A stretch of DNA of 64,000 nucleotides, from assembly GCA_027625915.1 (NCBI GenBank), contig JANTQA010000057.1:6448001-6512000 (forward strand). The letters run 5' to 3'. The first letter of the stretch is position 1. The number at the start of each line of letters is the position of its first letter. Made by a program: the position numbers and the translations under genes. The stretch is from Anaeramoeba flamelloides. Lineage: Eukaryota; Metamonada; Anaeramoebidae. Below are positions 32,868-45,879 of the stretch, one piece after another. Under the pieces are notes generated by a model. That model had not been told where the DNA came from and did no database searches. It worked only from the letters and a program-made list of their open reading frames with translations.

Positions 32868-35800
32868 ATGGCCAATCGTTATTTACCTGAACTTTATGTA
32901 CAAGGTACACATACCTCCAAACAAATCTTCAATCATCTATCTGTTTTCGATGCTAAACAAATCTGATCTTTCTCTAAATATTAAAACAAAAACAAAAATA
33001 AAAACAAAACCAAAAATTATTCTCTTGTTTTTTAATTTTTTCTCTTTAGTTCTGGAACTAAACGAAGGTGACTTGTTAGACTTAGAAGGTGACTTTTCTT
33101 TTTATATTGAATTGCAAATCGAAAAAAAAAGTTTAAAAGTCGGGAGCAAGCCCAAAGACGATCTGAATTGGAACGATGAATTTCTTTTTTTACATCGAAA
33201 AAAAAACTCCACACTGTCAATCAAGCTGATGAAACAACCTGAAAACAAAAAAAAGTCACAGTGTTTAGCATTCACATCAATTTCACTAACTCCGTTTTTT
33301 GATGAGTTGGTCTGCGAAAAATTTTTTACTCTTGAGCTGCCAAAATCTAAAAAAAAAAAAAAAAATAAAAAAATACCAACAAACGATGAAGGGGAACTCC
33401 CTCAAATTAAATTAAAAATCCACATTGCTTATACCAAGGTAAAATTCTTCTTTAAATTGTAATCACTATTTAAAACAATAAAAATACTCATCTCTTTTAG
33501 TGTGCTTTTTCTATATTTTTTTTCTTTTTTTTCCCCTACCAAACACTCGTTTTCTTTTGTTCTTTCAAAAACAAAAACCATGGTTGTTCAACGCCTTTTC
33601 AAAATCAGGTTATGAGGGATTCTTTAAAAGAAGTCAAATTTCGACAAGATTTTAGAAAACTTGTACATGTAAGTAACTTTTAATTCACAAAAATACATTT
33701 TCTTTTGAATTGTTTATTATTTTTGTTTGTTTGTTGGTATTTAGGAATTTTCCAATTTTTTCTTTTCAAATATCTCACTTCACTCATCAAATTTTTGTGA
33801 ACTAAAACCAAAAATGTTTTGAATAACCCAATACCAACAATGAAATAAAAATCCAAAAAAATAATAAAAAACACACCAACAATTAAACAAAAATAAAAAA
33901 CACCACAAAACAAAACAATGAAAATAACCAACAAAATAATTAAAATAACCAACAAAATCAAAAAAAAAAATAACAAATAATATATCTCGAAACTTTCAAT
34001 TTGTGAATAATATTAGATAATCTCAAAAGATAATTTTAAGATTTTGACTCATTTCTCTCATGTTGTCCATTCTGGTGATGCTGATAAAGTTGCTCAGACT
34101 TTAGTATCAGTTTTAAGAGAGCATGATCTGTCCATTAAATTTCTAAATTGTTCGATCAATAGGGAGGTGCAACAAACCCGAACAGCACAACAATTGTTCC
34201 GAGTAAATTCTATTGCAACTAAAATGATGACATATACTTCACAATCAAAAGGCCTTGATTGGTTAACTTCTGTTATCAAAAAACCTTGCCAAGAAGTTAT
34301 TAAATATGATGGGATCTTATGTGTATGTCAATTTATCTTTTTTTAAAAAGTTCTTTTCTTATTTTCTTATTTTCTTTTTTTTTTATTGAGTCGAATTCAA
34401 AACAAAAAACATTTAAAAAAAACAAAAAATCTATGTTTCTCGTAAAACACTCAAATCTAATTCAATTTTTCATCAAACATATTTTCAAAAGCCCAAGATT
34501 TGCTTGATTTTATCAATAAAGAAAATTAATTTATAGTAGGGAAAAAAATACCGGACATGAAAATAATCCCTGACAAGATTTTTAATTGTGAATATTAGTA
34601 AAATTTTTGTGTAATTTCAATTATTTTCAATCAAATCCTTTTTATAAATAACCAAATTTTTTTATGAGATTAGTAATAAACCTACCTAAAGTCCATCAAA
34701 GTAAGGTGTCTCTAGAATACTCGAGTAATTGTTTGATAGCCTAAGTAGATCAACTTATTTTTAAAAACAATCGAGAAGTTTTATTGAGGTTTACTAGAGT
34801 TTGGAAAATGATAATTTTTATTCTTGTTTTTTGATTGATTGATTGAATGGTGTTTTGAACAAGTGTGATTTCATTAATCATCATTCTAATAATTGGGTGA
34901 GTTATAATTTAAAAAGTTTGATTCTTTTTTTTTTTTATTGTTGAGCAGAGGTCATTCAACAAAATTACCTCCTAAAAAAAGTTTGATTCTTAAAAAAAGG
35001 ATTTGATTGTAAATAAATGAAATTACACAAAAATTTTACTAATATTCACAATTAAAATTCTTGTCAGGTATTATTTTCATGTCCGGTATTTTTTTCCCTA
35101 CTATAAATTAATTTTCTTTATTGAAAATAATCCAGGAAATGAAAATAAGTCAGGAAATGATTTTTTAATTGTCAATATTAGGAAAATTGATGTGTAATTG
35201 AAGAAAATTTAAAATCAAATCCTTTTTATAACAAAACAAATTTTTTATGAGTTCAGTAATAAACCTACCTAAAGTTCATTAAAGTGAGGTATGTATAGAA
35301 TACTCATTTAATTGCTTGATAACCTAAATAGATTTAGTTTTTTTGAAAAACAATCGAGTTTTATAGAGGTTTGCTAGAGTTTGGAAAAGGATAATTTTTA
35401 TTCTTGTTTTGTGATTGATTGAATGAGTATTTTGAACAAGTTTAATTTAATTAATCATCATTCAAATAATTGGGTGAGTTATAATTTTCAAAAGTTTGAA
35501 TATTAAATAAAAGAAATTATTCAACAACAACAAAACAATTTTACGAATATTGTCAATTAATAATGGTGTTAGGGTTTTATTTTCATGTCAGGAATTTTTT
35601 TCAATTCTACACATTTCGAATTTTAAAAGGGAATAAATTTCATCTTATTTTTCTTGATTCAATTCTGAAATCTGTATTTCGTTTTGGATTGGTAGATCAC
35701 GCAAAATATACCATTGTATCTCAACAAAAAAAGTATTAAACAAAAAAGTGGAGATCACTAATTTCTATTCATTTCTTAGAAACTTTTTAATAAAGGTAAA

Positions 35801-38800
35801 AATAAAAGAACAATGAAAGAAATTTTTTTTCCCATTTAAAATTCAAATACCAGCAAAATCAATAAAATTCATTTTTTTTTTTTTTTATTATTGATCTGAA
35901 AGTACACATATTATTTTAAACAATGACCAATTATAAAAACAAATAATATCAACATCAAATTAAAAAAAAAAAAAAAAGAATGAAACAATTTAATTTTTAA
36001 ATATAAAGTAGTGAAAAAAATACCGTACAAGATTTTTAATTGTTCATATTTGGAAAATTGTTGTGAAATTTCTTTTATTTTAAAATCAAATCCTTTTTTT
36101 AAGAATCAAACTTTTTAAAATTATAACTCACCCAATTATTAGAATGATGGATAAATGAAATCACACTTGTTCAAAACACCATTCAATCAATCAATCAACA
36201 AGAAGAAAAATTATCATTTTCCAAATTCTTAGTAAACCTCTATAAATTCGATTGTTTTTTCAAAAAAGTTGATCTATTTAGGTTATCAAACAATTACTTT
36301 AGTATTCGATGGATACCCCACTTTAATGAACTTTAGGTAGCTTTATTACTGAGTTCAGAACAAATTTAGTTATTTATAAAAAGGATTTGATTCTTAAAAA
36401 AAAGGAATTAGACATCAATTTTCCAAATACTCACAATTAAAAATCTTGTCAGGGATTTTTTTCATGTCCGGTATTTTTTCCACTACTATAATTCATATCG
36501 AACTACACATCACGATCATGAAAAAATTTTTTCAAAAAAAAATTAAAATTTGCTAATTTTACACTTTTTAATAACTTCAATGATACTAAACACTATTGCT
36601 TGATCAAAGATCTTTTGATCAAAAAATTATTTTTAAAGATATTTTGCTATTTAAGTTGAAAAATCGAATTTTCAAGGTTCTATTAATATTTTTTTTCAAT
36701 TTTAATAGTTAAAAAATTTTTCAAATTTTTAACTCACAGCGAAGAAGTCATTTTATTATTATTTAAAAGTATTTTAAATTTAATAAATATCTTTCAAATG
36801 GATAATCAATTATTTGGACTATTAAAGAATTATTTTCGATATAAATTGAAAAAAATATTTTTTTTTGATTTTCTGTTAGGTTTGTTTTTTGAATTTTTGA
36901 AAAAAACCGAAAATTTAATAAATTTATTTATTTATTTATTGTGAGAAAGGAGTAATCAAAGAAAATTTACTAAATAAAAAAGTTAAGAAGAAAAATAATT
37001 AAAATATTAAAGTAAACAATATTATATCATTTACATGACCAAATTAAAAATTAAAACTGTCGTTAGGTTTTTCAGGATTTGAAAGAATTGAGTAAAATCC
37101 TTGATTTTACTAAATTCTTTCGAATTCTGGAAAACCGCTGTTTGTTTTTTTTAATTTGAGAAATAAAAAGAAAATTTCAAAAATTTTCTTTTAATTTACT
37201 AAATTTAAAAAAAAGTGCCGTTAGGTTTTTTTTACTTTTTGAAATTTGGAAAGAAAATTTCTTTAATTTTCTTTACATTACAAAAAGTTAAAAAAACCTA
37301 GGCACTCTACGGCACTTGACGACACGTCCCCTGCAACAGGATGAGTAAAAACCCGATAGAAAGATTATCAGCAATAAATAAAGATTACACAAGCTGTGAT
37401 TAATAAATTGGTATTCCACTGTCGTTAGGTTTTTTTATTTTAAAAGAATGGAGTAAAATCTTTGATTTTGCTCAATTCTTTTGAATTAAAAAAAAAAACC
37501 TTAGACACTACCTCTCAGAGTGGGGCACTATGTACCCGAATTTGTATATTTTTTTACTATTTTAGGAATTTTTTATTTTCAATTTTTTTATTTCAATTTT
37601 TTCTTTATTACCTTAAGTTTTCTAACCATAAGAGCTTTGATAAAAAATTCTCAACAAGAACAATAAATTTCATAATTTTGATTCGTCAGATTAAAGAGTT
37701 TTTGAGTATTTTTCCTAAGGATAACATTTTTATATAAGTTTTTATCTAGAATTTTTAACAATTTTTTTTTTTATTTGATTATGATAAATTTATATCTTTC
37801 ACAATACCAAATTAAGTGATTTATATTTTTCATAATATTGAGTACAATAATCACATTTTTTACATTTTTCTTTTTTTTTTAAATGTATCATATTCTGATT
37901 TCTTTTTCAAGACATATGAGTATCTATTTAGCCCGTTCGTAAAAGTGCGGAATTTTAGAAATGTAGTACTGGATTTAAATTTAAGATAGTTTTTTATTTA
38001 AAATTAAAGTTTTCATTTTTAATAATTTTCTAATATTCTTTTATTTTCCAACTTTGATTGTTTTTTAAAGTATTAAAGAATTGTTTTTTTTATCATAATT
38101 TTTAATTTATTAATATTTTTTGTTGTTGTAATTAAAATAATATAATCCATAGTTAAATCAACGAAGGGTACGGGATCCAGAAGTTCTCCAAAAGCATTTT
38201 GAATTTTCAAAAAAAATCTTAGACAAATTTCTTGGAAATGTTTTTAATTCATTCGATAGAATGCCAATAGAATTTCGAAAAATATGCCAACAATTAAAAA
38301 AAAGTGTAAAAAAAAAATTTCCTAATCATACTGGAGTAACCATTGCAGGATTCATTTTTCTTAGATATTTATGTCCATCTATAATTAGTCCCGATAGAAG
38401 TATTTTTCTTGAGGAAAAAATTACGGGAATTTCACGGAAAAATTTGGTATTTTTTGCAAAAATTATTCAGACCTTTGCAAACAAAATGGCATTAGGCCTA
38501 AAAGATAAATCATTAACAGCATTAAAACCATGGCAAGAAAAAGTTGAACCACAATTAGAAAAATTTTTTGAACGAATTTCAGATCCAATTATTGAAAAAA
38601 AGGAAAGCAATACTGACGAAATGGCAGAAATGTATCACACACCTTTTAAATTGTTATTAGAACTTCGAAAATATTTATTAAAATATTTTGATAAAATTGA
38701 TGCGATACTTTTAAAAGACAGAATAAATCAAAACGAAAAGGTAAAAAATTTTTTTATTAATTTTTTTTTTTTTTCCTAATATATTTTTCAATATAGTATT

Positions 38801-41800
38801 TTATTTATATTCTACATTAGATTTTATTAAAATCAATATGTGTATTATATATATATATATATATATATACTCTTGATTTTAAACATTAACACATTTTTAC
38901 TCCAGTATTTGTATCAAAAAATAATTGTTAAAAAAAAAGTAAAAATTAGATGTTTTTTGTTTGAGTAATTTTATCATTTAAAGAAAAAACACTTTTAAAA
39001 TCGAAAGGAAATTATTTTTAATTTACAGAAATATTTAGACACGCGTAAATTAATTTTCAGTAATACTATTATAATAGTCGTTTTTAAAATGTTCCTAAAA
39101 GAAAATAAATAAATAGATTATTATAAAATTATTTTTCAAATAAATTCAAAAAAAATTGAGTTTTTTCAAAAAAAAAAAATGTAAATTTAATGCTTTTATT
39201 TTTGATAATTTTTTCTGAAAAAACTTTTTAGTTTTTTTTTTTATATTTTGCATAATATAACATGTCTAAATTGAATTTTTTATCCAAAATTCAAATGAAT
39301 TATTTTCCATACAAAATTTTACAGTTGTAATAGAGTAAAATAAATGCGTTTAAAGGATTTGAATGGGTATTAGAAGAAAAAATTTATTTTTAGAAATTTG
39401 AAAATTCCAACAACATTTTTTTTTTTTTTTTTTTTTCGTTTTTTTTTTCAAAATTAATTTTCAAATTTTTATTTCAAGATTGATAGTCATTGAGTAAAAA
39501 TGTGTTATTCTATGATATTAAAACAGTGAAAATGATTGTAGAGAAATATATTGATTTCTATTGGATTTTTATTTGGATCTTCAATTGAAAATCAAAATGA
39601 ACATTGTTTTTTTTTTCTCAACAGGTTACCTAAGAATTTGAGTTTATCAATTTTTAAGAAAATTTATTGATTAATTAGATTTACTTCAGACAGATATCAA
39701 TTATTGTCTTCTGTGTTGTATTATTCTACTTATTTCTTTTTTAGTCCTTCAAAGGTCAATTATAAAAAACAATTGATATTTGCAAAACAATTTTCTAAAA
39801 TTTTCAGAATAAATATATGAAAAATACTCATTTTTACATCAAATAATTATCAATAAAGATGTGTAAAAATTAAAATTTTTGCCTATCGGTATTTTTTTTG
39901 TAAAAGAAGATCGAAAAATCCACATACTTCTACTGCTCTCTCAAAAATATTAAATTTTGTCATACTATCTGAGTAGTATTCAAAAACATCAAAATTTTGA
40001 AAATCTGTTGCTGTTGATCTTCGCCTACCAAGGGATTTATATAAAATCCCTTTCAAAAATATTTTTCACAAAAAATTGCATTTTATGATCAAATAGCAAT
40101 TACTAATAATAAACCCCATTCCAAAAATTTGGACACACCCAAAATCAAAAATAGGCAAAAAAAAACTCAATTTATTATATTTTTCCAAACGTGATATAAA
40201 ACAACATATAAGTTAACCATAGTATTAATGTTTTTATCAGTAATCATTTTCATCCAAATAAAATAAAAAAATATCAAACTCAAAAAATAAAAACCGGTGT
40301 GTCCAAAATAATGAAACGAGTGGAACAAAAAATGTATTGATAAATTTGTTTAAATTTCACCAACAATTGTTGATCGATCAAATGATTAAATACCATCCGC
40401 CAATTGTATGTGGTTTTTTTAATTTAACAAACTCAACACTAACCTTCTATCAATCATCAAAAAAAAATTCAAGATCTAAGGAAACAGATTATGTAACTGC
40501 AAAAAAGGAAAACAAAACAAAAAAAAAAAGAAAAAGAATGAAATAGTTTGTAAAAATCAAAATTATTTCCAAATTGAATTTAAAGTGTACTATTTTCATT
40601 CTTTCAACTGTTTATACTGTGCAAAAATTTTTGGAATTTGGTTTATATTTCTTGTCTTATTTATCTAGGTAGAGACATATTTTGTCAACAATAAAATAAA
40701 TATAGTCTTCTTATTTAAAATAAAACTATACTTGGAAAAAATCAACTGGATACCTATTTTCGAAATGACCCAAATGGGAAAAGATATTCTTAATTTATTG
40801 AAAATTTTAAATACTATCTTTTAGTATTCATATAGAAATGTACCAGGCTTAACGATATATAGTTTAAAAATTTGAATACTTCCCCATTGATATCAATAAA
40901 AAGCTATTAAATTTTGATGTAAATTTTCATTTTGTATTCAATCTTTTTTAATAACCAATTTTTTTTTAGTAAAAAAAGTAAAGAATAAGAAATCAATTTG
41001 GGATAAATTGTAAAAAAATGAAATTAAAAAAAATTGAAAATTGTTTAATAAAATAATTTTAAGAGTTAATTTTAATGAAACGAATATACACTGGCTGTTT
41101 TTTTTTTTGATTTTTAGGTTAGAGCCTGTATTTGTAATTTAGTTTATATGGATAAAGTATTTCAAAAAATGAGAGGCATTTTTAAAAAAATCTCATCTAA
41201 TATTATGTTTACAAGTGGTTCTATTCCGTAACCTGTTAAATATAAAATTTTGGAGGATTTATAATACAGATCAAATCAGAATCACTTGTTTGTATTTTTC
41301 AAAACCTATTCATTAAAATATTTCTAAAAAATGAAAAAAAATTTAAACACTTATTTTGGAGAAAACAATGGACATTCAATTTCAACAAAAAATTAACAAT
41401 ATATGATTAGATCCAAACAATTTTTAAAACAATAAAAAACAGTTATAATTTTTTCATTCTATTGGATATTTAATCAAGAATAAATCCTTTAGGAAAATTT
41501 TACAATCAACAAGAAAAAAATAATTACCCATCTTTCACATATAAAAAATATCATATAAAATCGAAAAGTATTTTTTTTTAAAACTCAAACTTTTTATTTA
41601 ATAAAAATAAAAAGATATATAATTCAAGACAACTACTGATAAGAAAGAGATTAAAACACTAAAAAATTTAGTAGAGATAGTACTGTAGTTACTGTCGAAC
41701 GTTTTTTGAGAAATCCTTATATTATTAGACAAAGTTTGAAAATATCTGATCTTCTTATTTTCGATTATATTTGGGTAAAATAAGAAGTATTTTACTCATA

Positions 41801-42387
41801 AATTTGACTTTAAAAATGTTATTTAAAGTTATTTTAGAAGATTTTAACAAATTTTTTTGTGATTTTTTAAAATCTCATAAATACCAAAAGATCGCTCGTC
41901 TCAAGGATTTAAAACATTGTTAAAATTAATTTGGTCCATTGAACCAAATTATTTGATCAATAGACTACAAAGAAAAGCAGTCCTTCAATTTATTCCTTAA
42001 AGGTTGGAAATTGAATTAATTCTCTTTCTTTGTTTCAAAACAATTCTAAAAACCAAACAGCGTTTTGTTTCGATTGAAATTAAAATCATTTTTTAAAAAA
42101 TATTAAATAAATTTGGTCTCTTTTTTCAAACAAAAAAGAGAGAATAGACCATTTATAAAGAATTTCAAAAGTAGAAAAAAACAAAATTACAAATTTAAGA
42201 AAAAAATAAAAAACCTTTTTTTTTTACTCTGTCAAGTCAAGACTTTTTAGAGCAATGTTCAAAATTAGTAATAGTTAATAACAACAATAGTATATGCAAG
42301 ATTTTGATTTTTGATCGTTTTTTGGATGTTTGGCTGACAAATGGAATAAAAGAGGAAATGGATAACATTGAAAGGTTGTATGATCTA
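32868..42387 (+). CDS. C2 domain / RasGAP protein (5' and central exons)
   Basis: Predicted exons: 32868-32904, 33050-33438, 33609-33668, 34041-34322, 38153-38740, then less surely 41118-41206 and 42237-42387. All have GT-AG borders and agreeing phases. Residues about 5-140 form a C2 domain (LYVQVLELNEGDLLDLEG, then WNDEFLF). About 145-450 is a RasGAP domain, which speeds GTP hydrolysis by Ras at membranes. The arginine finger (QLFRVNSIATK, Arg about 216) and the FLR motif (GFIFLRYLCPSIISP, Arg about 327) are both present, so activity is expected. C2 before RasGAP is the layout of SynGAP/RASAL-type proteins, where C2 binds membrane. The first ATG directly follows a good acceptor (TTTCAACAG), so upstream exons may exist. 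Intron four is 3.83 kb and full of repeats. The reading frame probably continues into the DUF547 exon downstream. Confidence 0.7.
34532..35105. mobile_element. MITE-C copy 2 (in RasGAP intron)
   Basis: Terminal repeats TATAGTAGGGAAAAAAATAC and the exact inverse at 35080-35105. The palindrome extends outwards for some 18-20 further bases on each side (AATAAAGAAAATTAATT). It carries an extra insert of about 55 bp near 34930 relative to copy 1. Confidence 0.8.
35106..35620. mobile_element. MITE-C copy 3, diverged
   Basis: Follows copy 2 directly. Matches include AATCAAATCCTTTTTATAA, AATAAACCTACCTAAAGTTC and the inverted ends around ATGAAAATAAGTC and TTATTTTCATGTCAGG. Older than copy 2 by its mismatches. 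Confidence 0.6.
36004..36490. mobile_element. MITE-C copy 4
   Basis: Ends TATAAAGTAGTGAAAAAAAT and GTATTTTTTCCACTACTATA, with an interior homologous to copies 1 and 2 in the reverse direction. Lies in the same RasGAP intron. Confidence 0.75.
36925..37520. repeat. D-family repeat in RasGAP intron
   Basis: Begins with the D end module (GAGAAAGGAGTAATCAAAGA), then GTTAGGTTTTTCAGGATTTG and CTCTACGGCACTTGACGACA modules. It runs into the LINE-related tail at about 37500. The opposite terminal arm is absent. Confidence 0.6.
37500..38045 (-). pseudogene. LINE 3' fragment in RasGAP intron
   Basis: On the minus strand, around 37900-37960, the decayed text FRTFTNGLNRYSYV matches FRNFTNCLNRYSYV of the LINE protein at 45171-45833. 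The following Lys/Cys-rich region is also recognisable. Multiple stops and shifts. It continues at its 3' side into the tail shared with 31470-31600. Confidence 0.55.
38848..38872. repeat. AT microsatellite
   Basis: About a dozen TA units. Confidence 0.85.
39470..39795. mobile_element. F-family element fragment
   Basis: Same direction as the complete F copy at 56276-56976. Shared blocks are ATAGTCATTGAGTAAAAATG, TGTGTTATTCTA, AAAATGATTGTAGAGAAATA, TATTGATTAATTAGATTTAC and TTCAAAGGTCAATTATA. Terminal repeats are not recognisable. Confidence 0.55.
40112..40325. mobile_element. repeat H (small MITE-like element)
   Basis: The left part matches 16622-16736. Imperfect inverted ends contain TTTGGACACACC (40128) and GGTGTGTCCAAAA (40297). 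About 210 bp, non-coding. The last kilobase before it has nothing else recognisable. Confidence 0.45.
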
Positions 42388-42681
42388 GTTTATCTGTGTG
42401 AAATTTAAACAAATTTTGTCTCCAATAATGAAAATGTAAATTTTAACTACAATGTTTTCAATAATTCTCTTGGTAGAAAAAAAAGATCCTTTCAAAAACA
42501 AAGTTCTTCAAACTACATTTAAAAATAACAAATTAGTTTTCTTTTGTGTAAATTTATTGTTTTTTTATTTTCTTGTACTGTCGAGTTAGATCTCGAGTTG
42601 AAAAAATAAATAGCATCCCATATTGTTTCATTTGTTCAACAATCACCTTTTAGAATTTTTCGTTTTTGATTCTCCTTACAG

Positions 42682-42846
42682 ACTCAAAAAATGATACTGT
42701 TCGGGGTGCTACAAGATGATATTAATCGTAGTTCTTTGAACTCCTCAATATCATCTTATCTCACTTCGAATAATATTATTTTTCTCGTTTTTCCAGGCCA
42801 AAATCCTACACATAACAAGGAGATTGTTTCCAAATCAAAACAATAA
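42682..42846 (+). CDS. possible linking exon between RasGAP and DUF547 parts
   Basis: An acceptor-like TTCTCCTTACAG precedes an open stretch (TQKMILFGVLQDDINRSSLN...) that joins in phase 0 to the preceding candidate exon ending at 42387 (NIERLYDL). The frame is open to a TAA at 42844-42846, so a donor must lie inside if it is spliced on. GTAGTT at 42735 would give the phase needed for an acceptor at 43200, but GTTTTT at about 42788 is also possible. The end is therefore not fixed. Confidence 0.35.
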   Translation, partial: TQKMILFGVLQDDINRSSLNSSISSYLTSNNIIFLVFPGQNPTHNKEIVSKSKQ

Positions 42847-43141
42847 ACACAGATATCAGAAACTTTCAACAATTCTAAAATTCAGTTCATTTATCAACCG
42901 CTTAAAAAACAAATAGATACTACTATGTACTCAACAAATAATGGATAACAATTTTTAATATTTGAATTTTTTTCCTTTTATGATGAATTGATTTTAATAA
43001 AGATATTTTAAAATAAATTTGCCCAACCTTTGAGAAACCATCTTATAAAGAGAAAGAGGGGGGTATTTACAGAAAAAAATCAATCATTGAAAATTCAATA
43101 TATGAATTATTATTATTATTATTATTCTTTTTTCTTCTAAT

Positions 43142-43163
43142 AAAAAAAAAAAAAAAAAAAAAA
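43142..43163. repeat. poly-A run next to TTA microsatellite
   Basis: A run of 22 A after TTATTATTATTATT at 43107-43127. It lies just upstream of the DUF547 exon, presumably in an intron. Confidence 0.8.
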
Positions 43164-43200
43164 TTAAAGCAATCATCCATTTCAAATTTTTTACAATCAG

Positions 43201-44471
43201 ACGATCCTGCTACCCAATTAATCATTACACTGAATACTTTACAGCCACCTAATAACCAAAGATTCCAAAAACAGCACGACATACCTTATGAAGAATTGAA
43301 AAAAAAAAAAGCAATCAAGATCAAAAAAGAAGAAGAAATGATGGATTATTTAAAAGAAGCTGAAGATTTTGGCTGTTTAAATAAAGAATATGAAACTTAT
43401 GAAAATGAGATTAGGCCCGCAACTATAATTGCAGAAGAACTGTTACTATTTTTTCGAAAGTTATATCGAAAGTATCAAATTTTGGAAGATAATCAAGAAA
43501 ATGAAGAAAATGAAGAAATGGACGAAGAAAATGAAAATGAAAATAAAAATAAAAATAAAAACGAAAATGCAAATGAAAATGTAACAAGCAATAGTTCCAA
43601 ACAAAAGAAAGGAGTTTTTCGAGGCATTGGTAAATCTAGGAAATCCAAAAATTTAGAAAAATTAATTTATCCAAATATTGATTGGAAAAATATTGAAAAT
43701 GACACCGAATATCAAGAGTTTGTTGAAAAAACTGGCGAATTGAAAAAATGTAAATTAGACAATTTGAATTGTTCAGAAAAGCTAGCCTTTTGGATTAATA
43801 TTTCGAATTTGCTGATAATCCATAGCTGTATTGTGAATAAAGAAGCGCCGGATACCATTTTCAATTTAAATCAGCTGAACGGTAATTATTCCTATCTAAT
43901 CGATGGTAACAGATACTCCAGAGATGATATAACGCAGGGTGTCTTTATAAGAAGTCAAAAATATTTCAAACGTGGCGATCCTCGATTAACACAAGTATTG
44001 CCTGAAGGCGGCTTTATAAATTACATCTATTTTGCAATATCGGACCTTCAATTGCATAGCCCAGAGGTTTTTGTTTATCATGCCGAACAGATCGATCGTG
44101 AGCTGATTGCTGCTTGCCATCACTTTTTACTCAGAAAGCTATCAGTCCGGGGCTTGAAAACAAAAAGCGCCAAATTAATCCTCCCGACTTTATTTCGGTG
44201 GAATAAAAATGCATTCGGTGGTAGCGATTCAAAAGTTGTTGATTTTATCCTTGCTACTTTGGGCGTGGTCAATTTTGGCTTATATAAGCATATTTTACAA
44301 ATAAAAAAAAATGGCTTTGAGCTAGAATATAGAGACTTGGATGATAACCAAACCAAATTAATCTCTAATCCACGGCTAATCATTAGATTTCCTGAAGATA
44401 GAGCTTCCGTAATACAAAAGGAACCCTATTTTTCATTTTTAATTCAGTCAAAAATTAAAAGAAGAAAATAA
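43201..44471 (+). CDS. DUF547 domain exon, probably the 3' part of the RasGAP gene
   Basis: The frame is open from before 43170 to the TAA at 44469-44471. A good acceptor (TTTTTTACAATCAG) ends at 43200, and no convincing ATG opens the frame upstream, so this is taken as a terminal exon. An alternative acceptor ends at 43169. After a Lys/Glu-rich stretch and an acidic Glu/Asn/Lys repeat (codons around 43490-43590) comes a DUF547 domain: LAFWINISNLLIIHSC, YLIDGNRYSRDDI, DPRLTQVLPEG, then HHFLLRKLSV and ILPTLFRWNKNAFGG. DUF547 is a widespread eukaryotic and bacterial domain of unclear biochemistry. It often sits at the C-terminus of signalling proteins in protists and plants. Joining to the RasGAP exons is inferred from same strand, open phases and absence of another start or terminator between them. 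Confidence 0.7.
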
Positions 44472-44876
44472 TTTTCTTCAACATTCCCTTTTTTTTTTTT
44501 TTTTTTGTTTTTTAAAAATTATAATTAGACAAATTTTTAATTTTTATTTTTTTGGTTTTTATTTTTGAAAGAAATCATTTTTCTTGTTATTATTTTCTTG
44601 GGTTTTGAATATGCCGTTAAGAGTTGAAAATTAAGATCAATTCTCAATTTTAGCACTTTAATAATTCGATATAGTAATGAATAGTTTAAAATCATTTATC
44701 AAGTCGGTTTTTGTTTTCAATTTCGTTTTACAAAATCTGATGAACTAGTAAACTCTTTTTCAGTCAAAGGGGCCCAGTTTTATTGAAGAAATGGAAGACA
44801 TTCTATGAGTTTAATTCATTACTCTTATCAAACTAAAATTTTCAATTTTTAGATCAAAATCATTTTTTCTCATTTT

Positions 44877-44923
<47 letters not shown>

Positions 44924-45170
44924 CTTCTTTTCTTTTTTATTTTTTTTTTAAAAATTAACTTTGAGAAAAAAAAAATGTTTGAAAAACGAAATAAACATTA
45001 AGAAAAGTTAAGCTTTGTATGTTCTTTTAAAATCCATACCTTTACAGGTAAAAAATCTTATTATCTTTTTTTTTTTTTATTTTTGAAGAGAGAAAATTGC
45101 TTTTCTCCTGTGTGCCCTAATTTCTAAACTTTTTTTTTGAAATTTTGTTAAAGAATCACAAATTTTATTA

Positions 45171-45833
45171 TCACTTACTAATGATAATATATGATGAATT
45201 CTTTTTATTAATAATATCTCCGATATTATTACTTTTTTTATTTTTTTCAAAAAATTCAGATATCCAGATTTTTTGATTTATTTTATAGGCCGGACAGTCC
45301 CATAAAAAATGATCGAAATCTTCAATGATATCAATATTTAACTTTTCTTTACATAAATCACAATTTTTATTTTTATTTTTACTTGTTACATAAGAGTACC
45401 TATTTAAACAATTCGTAAAATTTCGAAATTTTAGAATTGTTTTTGAAGCTTTCCAGTTTAAATATTTTTGTTGTTTGAAATTACAATTTTGTTGTTTTAT
45501 AATTTTTAGATATTGTTGAACTTTCCAACTAGGTGAATTTTCCAATTCGGTTAATCGAAAAACTTTTAATTCTAAATCTAATAATTTTAATCCCTTAGTG
45601 TGCCAATTAATATTTTCATTTTTCAATTTTCGAAAATTTAGTATTGGTTTTAATTTTTTTAAATTTAAGAAATCTAATTTTTCTATCAATTTATATTTTC
45701 TTCGGTATACTTTTAATCTAGCGAGATCAATTTTTGCTTCAGTTTTATAAATTAATCGAGGTGAATGGATATTAATTTGTAAGAAATTTGTGACTGATTT
45801 ATTGATAAATCTATCAATTCTTTCAAAAATCAT
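45171..45833 (-). pseudogene. LINE protein C-terminal region with zf-RVT-like motif
   Basis: A 220-codon minus-strand frame of Lys/Asn-rich protein. It follows the RT after a one-base frame change at about 45828 (LKHNDF then FERIDRF). Near the end is a Cys/His cluster, CDLC, 14 residues later HFLWDC, like the zinc-finger found at the C-terminus of many LINE ORF2 proteins. Related decayed copies occur at 5605-6010 and 37500-38045. Confidence 0.75.
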
Positions 45834-45879
45834 TGTGTTTCAAGTCAAATATTTCAATACCATAATAAAGTTGACTTAA

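Noticed and set aside
40337-40546. 69-codon frame in the RasGAP gene as a possible exon
   Set aside because: No convincing acceptor before it and no phase match with the exon ending at 38740; ends in a Lys/Arg run and TAG.
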